Shown here: piece by piece, positions 4,647 through 6,314 of the stretch
Layout: each line of letters starts with the position of its first letter
Position numbering within the stretch: position 1 is the stretch's first letter
Source of the DNA: Myxococcales bacterium
GTDB taxonomy: Bacteria; Myxococcota_A; UBA9042; PHBI01; JAAZYN01
Direction: 5' to 3'
DNA length: 6,314 bases
Assembly (NCBI GenBank): GCA_014239625.1
Contig: JAAZYN010000223.1
Coordinates: forward strand, 1 to 6,314
Notes under the pieces: model-generated
Database searches by the model: none
Told to the model about the DNA's origin: nothing
The model's input: the letters and a program-made list of their open reading frames with translations, nothing else
Program-made: the position numbers and the translations under genes

Positions 4647-6314
4647 ATGAGTGCGGAAGATCCGGTCATCGAGGTGGGCGACAAGGCGGTGGCCCTGGTC
4701 GAGAAGTGGCTGGCGGCAGCGAGCGACGTGGAGACGTCCTCGGAGCGGGCCTCCATGGAGCGGCTGTCAGAGCTGATAGAAGACCCGAACGGAGTGGGTT
4801 GGGTGATGGCCTTCGTCGATCGCATCGCCCGCGCCGAAGACCACAAGGTCGCTGCTCACCAGCTGCACTCGTTGGTGCAGACGAGACCCACGCCGGAGTT
4901 CTTCTCTTGGGGCGACGGTATCTTGTTGAGCATCGGGTCGGCGCTCGCGCCCGTGATGCCCGGCGTGGTCGTGCCGACGGCGATGCGGCGTATGCGGCAG
5001 CTGGTTGGGCACATGGTCGTGGACGCCGAGCCCAAGAGGCTGCACAAGCACTTGACGCAGCGCCAGGCCGAGGGCTACCGCCTCAACGTCAACCTCTTGG
5101 GGGAGGCGGTCCTGGGACAGCGCGAGGCCGGCAAGCGTCTCGAGCGGTCGTTGGCGTTGCTGGGCCAGCCCGACGTCGACTACGTCTCGATAAAGCTCTC
5201 GTCGGTGGCGGCCCAGCTGAATCACTGGGCGTTCGATGACTGCCTGCGCCGGGTCAGCGAGCCGCTGCGGCTCCTGTTCCGGGAGGGCATGGGCACGCAG
5301 CCGGTCACGTTCGTGAACCTCGACATGGAGGAGTATCACGACCTCGAGCTGACCATCGCCGCCTTCAAGGGCGTCTTGCAGGAGGCGGAGTTCGAGGGGC
5401 TCAGCGCTGGGATCGTGCTGCAGTGTTACCTGCCGGACTCGTTCGAGGCCCTCAAGGATCTCGTGGGCTGGGCGAACGCTCGGCATCGGCGAACGGGGGG
5501 CGAGGTCAAGATTCGCCTCGTCAAAGGTGCCAACCTGGCCATGGAGAAGGTCGACGCGGCGATGCACGGTTGGCGGCAGGCCCCGTACACGACCAAGCAT
5601 GACACCGACGCCAACTACAAGCGTTGCGTGGACTGGGTGATGACCGAGCACAACCTGGCGGGGGTTCGGATCGGCGTCGCCAGCCACAACCTGTTCGACT
5701 TGGCGTTCGCGCACCTGCTCAGTGTCGATCGGGACCTCACCGGGCGGGTCGAGATCGAGATGCTGCAGGGCATGGCGTCGGCTCAGGCGCGCGCGGTGAA
5801 GGCCGACGCCGGAGGCCTCTTGCTGTATACGCCCGTGGTGGCGAAGTCGGACTTCGACGTGGCCATCAGCTACCTGTTTCGGCGGCTCGAAGAGAACGCC
5901 GCGCCGGAGAACTTTCTTCGAGCGCTCTTCGGTTTGACGCCCGACAGCGAGACCTTCGACGCTCAGCGGCAGCGCTTCGTCGACGCCCTGGCTCATCGCT
6001 GGGAGGTCGGCGCCGCGCCGCGCCGGCTCCAAGACCGCTCGAGGGTTCCGGTTTTTTCCGGCTCGACCGGTCGTTTCCACAATGAGGAAGACACCGACCC
6101 CGCCCTGGCGGTCAACCGTCGTTGGGCCCAGGGCGTCGTCGCCGCCGGGCCGGTGTCACCGCGTGCGGCGGTGACGACGACGACGGCTGGCGTCGACGAG
6201 GTCATCGCCGCGGCTGTGGCTGGCCGCGCTGACTGGGGGCGCCGCTCTGCCGCCCAGCGCCGCGAAGTCCTGCATCGGGTGGCCCACGAGCTCTGCGTGC
6301 GTCGTGGCGAGCTG
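4647..6314 (+). CDS. putA: Bifunctional proline dehydrogenase / P5C dehydrogenase (PutA), 3' end outside window
   Basis: PutA oxidises proline to glutamate in two steps: an FAD proline dehydrogenase makes pyrroline-5-carboxylate and an NAD-dependent aldehyde dehydrogenase completes the reaction. The 556 codons present include an alpha-helical N-region (about 1-110) and the whole proline dehydrogenase barrel. Visible motifs are SIKLSS (181-186), NLDMEEY (224-230), GIVLQCYLPDS (255-265), RLVKGANL (290-297), TKHDTDANYKR (316-326), ASHNLFDLA (345-353), EIEMLQGMA (369-377) and YLFRRLEEN (409-417), whose Arg pair (412-413) binds the proline carboxylate in characterised enzymes. The inter-domain piece with NEEDTDPAL (479-487) leads into the start of the aldehyde dehydrogenase domain; its NAD site and catalytic Cys/Glu lie beyond the window. 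There is no N-terminal ribbon-helix-helix, so it is an enzyme-only PutA, as in Geobacter-like proteins, and does not repress its own gene. A residue usually Ala in the barrel is Cys260, probably harmless. It is divergent from the lipoprotein gene. Confidence 0.97.
   Translation, partial: MSAEDPVIEVGDKAVALVEKWLAAASDVETSSERASMERLSELIEDPNGVGWVMAFVDRIARAEDHKVAAHQLHSLVQTRPTPEFFSWGDGILLSIGSALAPVMPGVVVPTAMRRMRQLVGHMVVDAEPKRLHKHLTQRQAEGYRLNVNLLGEAVLGQREAGKRLERSLALLGQPDVDYVSIKLSSVAAQLNHWAFDDCLRRVSEPLRLLFREGMGTQPVTFVNLDMEEYHDLELTIAAFKGVLQEAEFEGLSAGIVLQCYLPDSFEALKDLVGWANARHRRTGGEVKIRLVKGANLAMEKVDAAMHGWRQAPYTTKHDTDANYKRCVDWVMTEHNLAGVRIGVASHNLFDLAFAHLLSVDRDLTGRVEIEMLQGMASAQARAVKADAGGLLLYTPVVAKSDFDVAISYLFRRLEENAAPENFLRALFGLTPDSETFDAQRQRFVDALAHRWEVGAAPRRLQDRSRVPVFSGSTGRFHNEEDTDPALAVNRRWAQGVVAAGPVSPRAAVTTTTAGVDEVIAAAVAGRADWGRRSAAQRREVLHRVAHELCVRRGEL

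Noticed and set aside
4767..6080. 437-residue minus-strand ORF opposite putA
   Set aside because: It lies wholly opposite the unmistakable PutA barrel and has an Arg/His/Leu/Val-rich composition typical of antisense frames; there is no recognisable domain.

Overview
The window is GC-rich with strong third-position G/C bias. It carries a bifunctional PutA without a DNA-binding domain, a secreted beta-propeller lipoprotein, an ABC exporter of a type I associate with large-genome delta-proteobacteria, and a candidate sigma-54 promoter. Together these suggest a myxobacterium or relative (Myxococcota/Bradymonadota). This is inferred from gene style, with no marker gene to confirm it.

Layout, left to right. 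(1) Bases 2-1855, + strand: an ABC transporter subunit with fused membrane and ATPase domains, probably open at its 5' end. (2) Bases 1790-2473, - strand: a small soluble orphan histidine kinase (HisKA_2 type) whose 3' end overlaps the ABC gene tail-to-tail by 66 bp. Its ATP-binding motifs look partly degenerate. (3) Bases 2474-2873: a 400-bp non-coding gap with two short dyads near the kinase start and a strong hairpin just past the stop of the next gene. (4) Bases 2874-4442, - strand: a lipoprotein of 522 residues built of beta-propeller repeats. (5) Bases 4446-4646: a divergent control region with a near-consensus -24/-12 (sigma-54) promoter for the lipoprotein, an A-tract, and a 19-bp palindrome with a third half-site spaced two helical turns away. 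(6) Bases 4647-6314, + strand: the first 556 codons of putA (proline dehydrogenase plus the start of the P5C dehydrogenase domain), open at the window end.

The genes do not form an obvious pathway or operon. The exporter, kinase, lipoprotein and proline catabolic enzyme each appear to be separate units. No defence system, CRISPR array, RNA gene, insertion sequence or phage remnant is visible. The most notable signals are the well-placed sigma-54 promoter with its enhancer-like palindrome, the kinase missing canonical ATP-lid residues, and the kinase tail encoded codon-for-codon antisense to the ABC transporter's last motif. Large unnamed ORFs opposite the lipoprotein and putA look like high-GC coding shadows.
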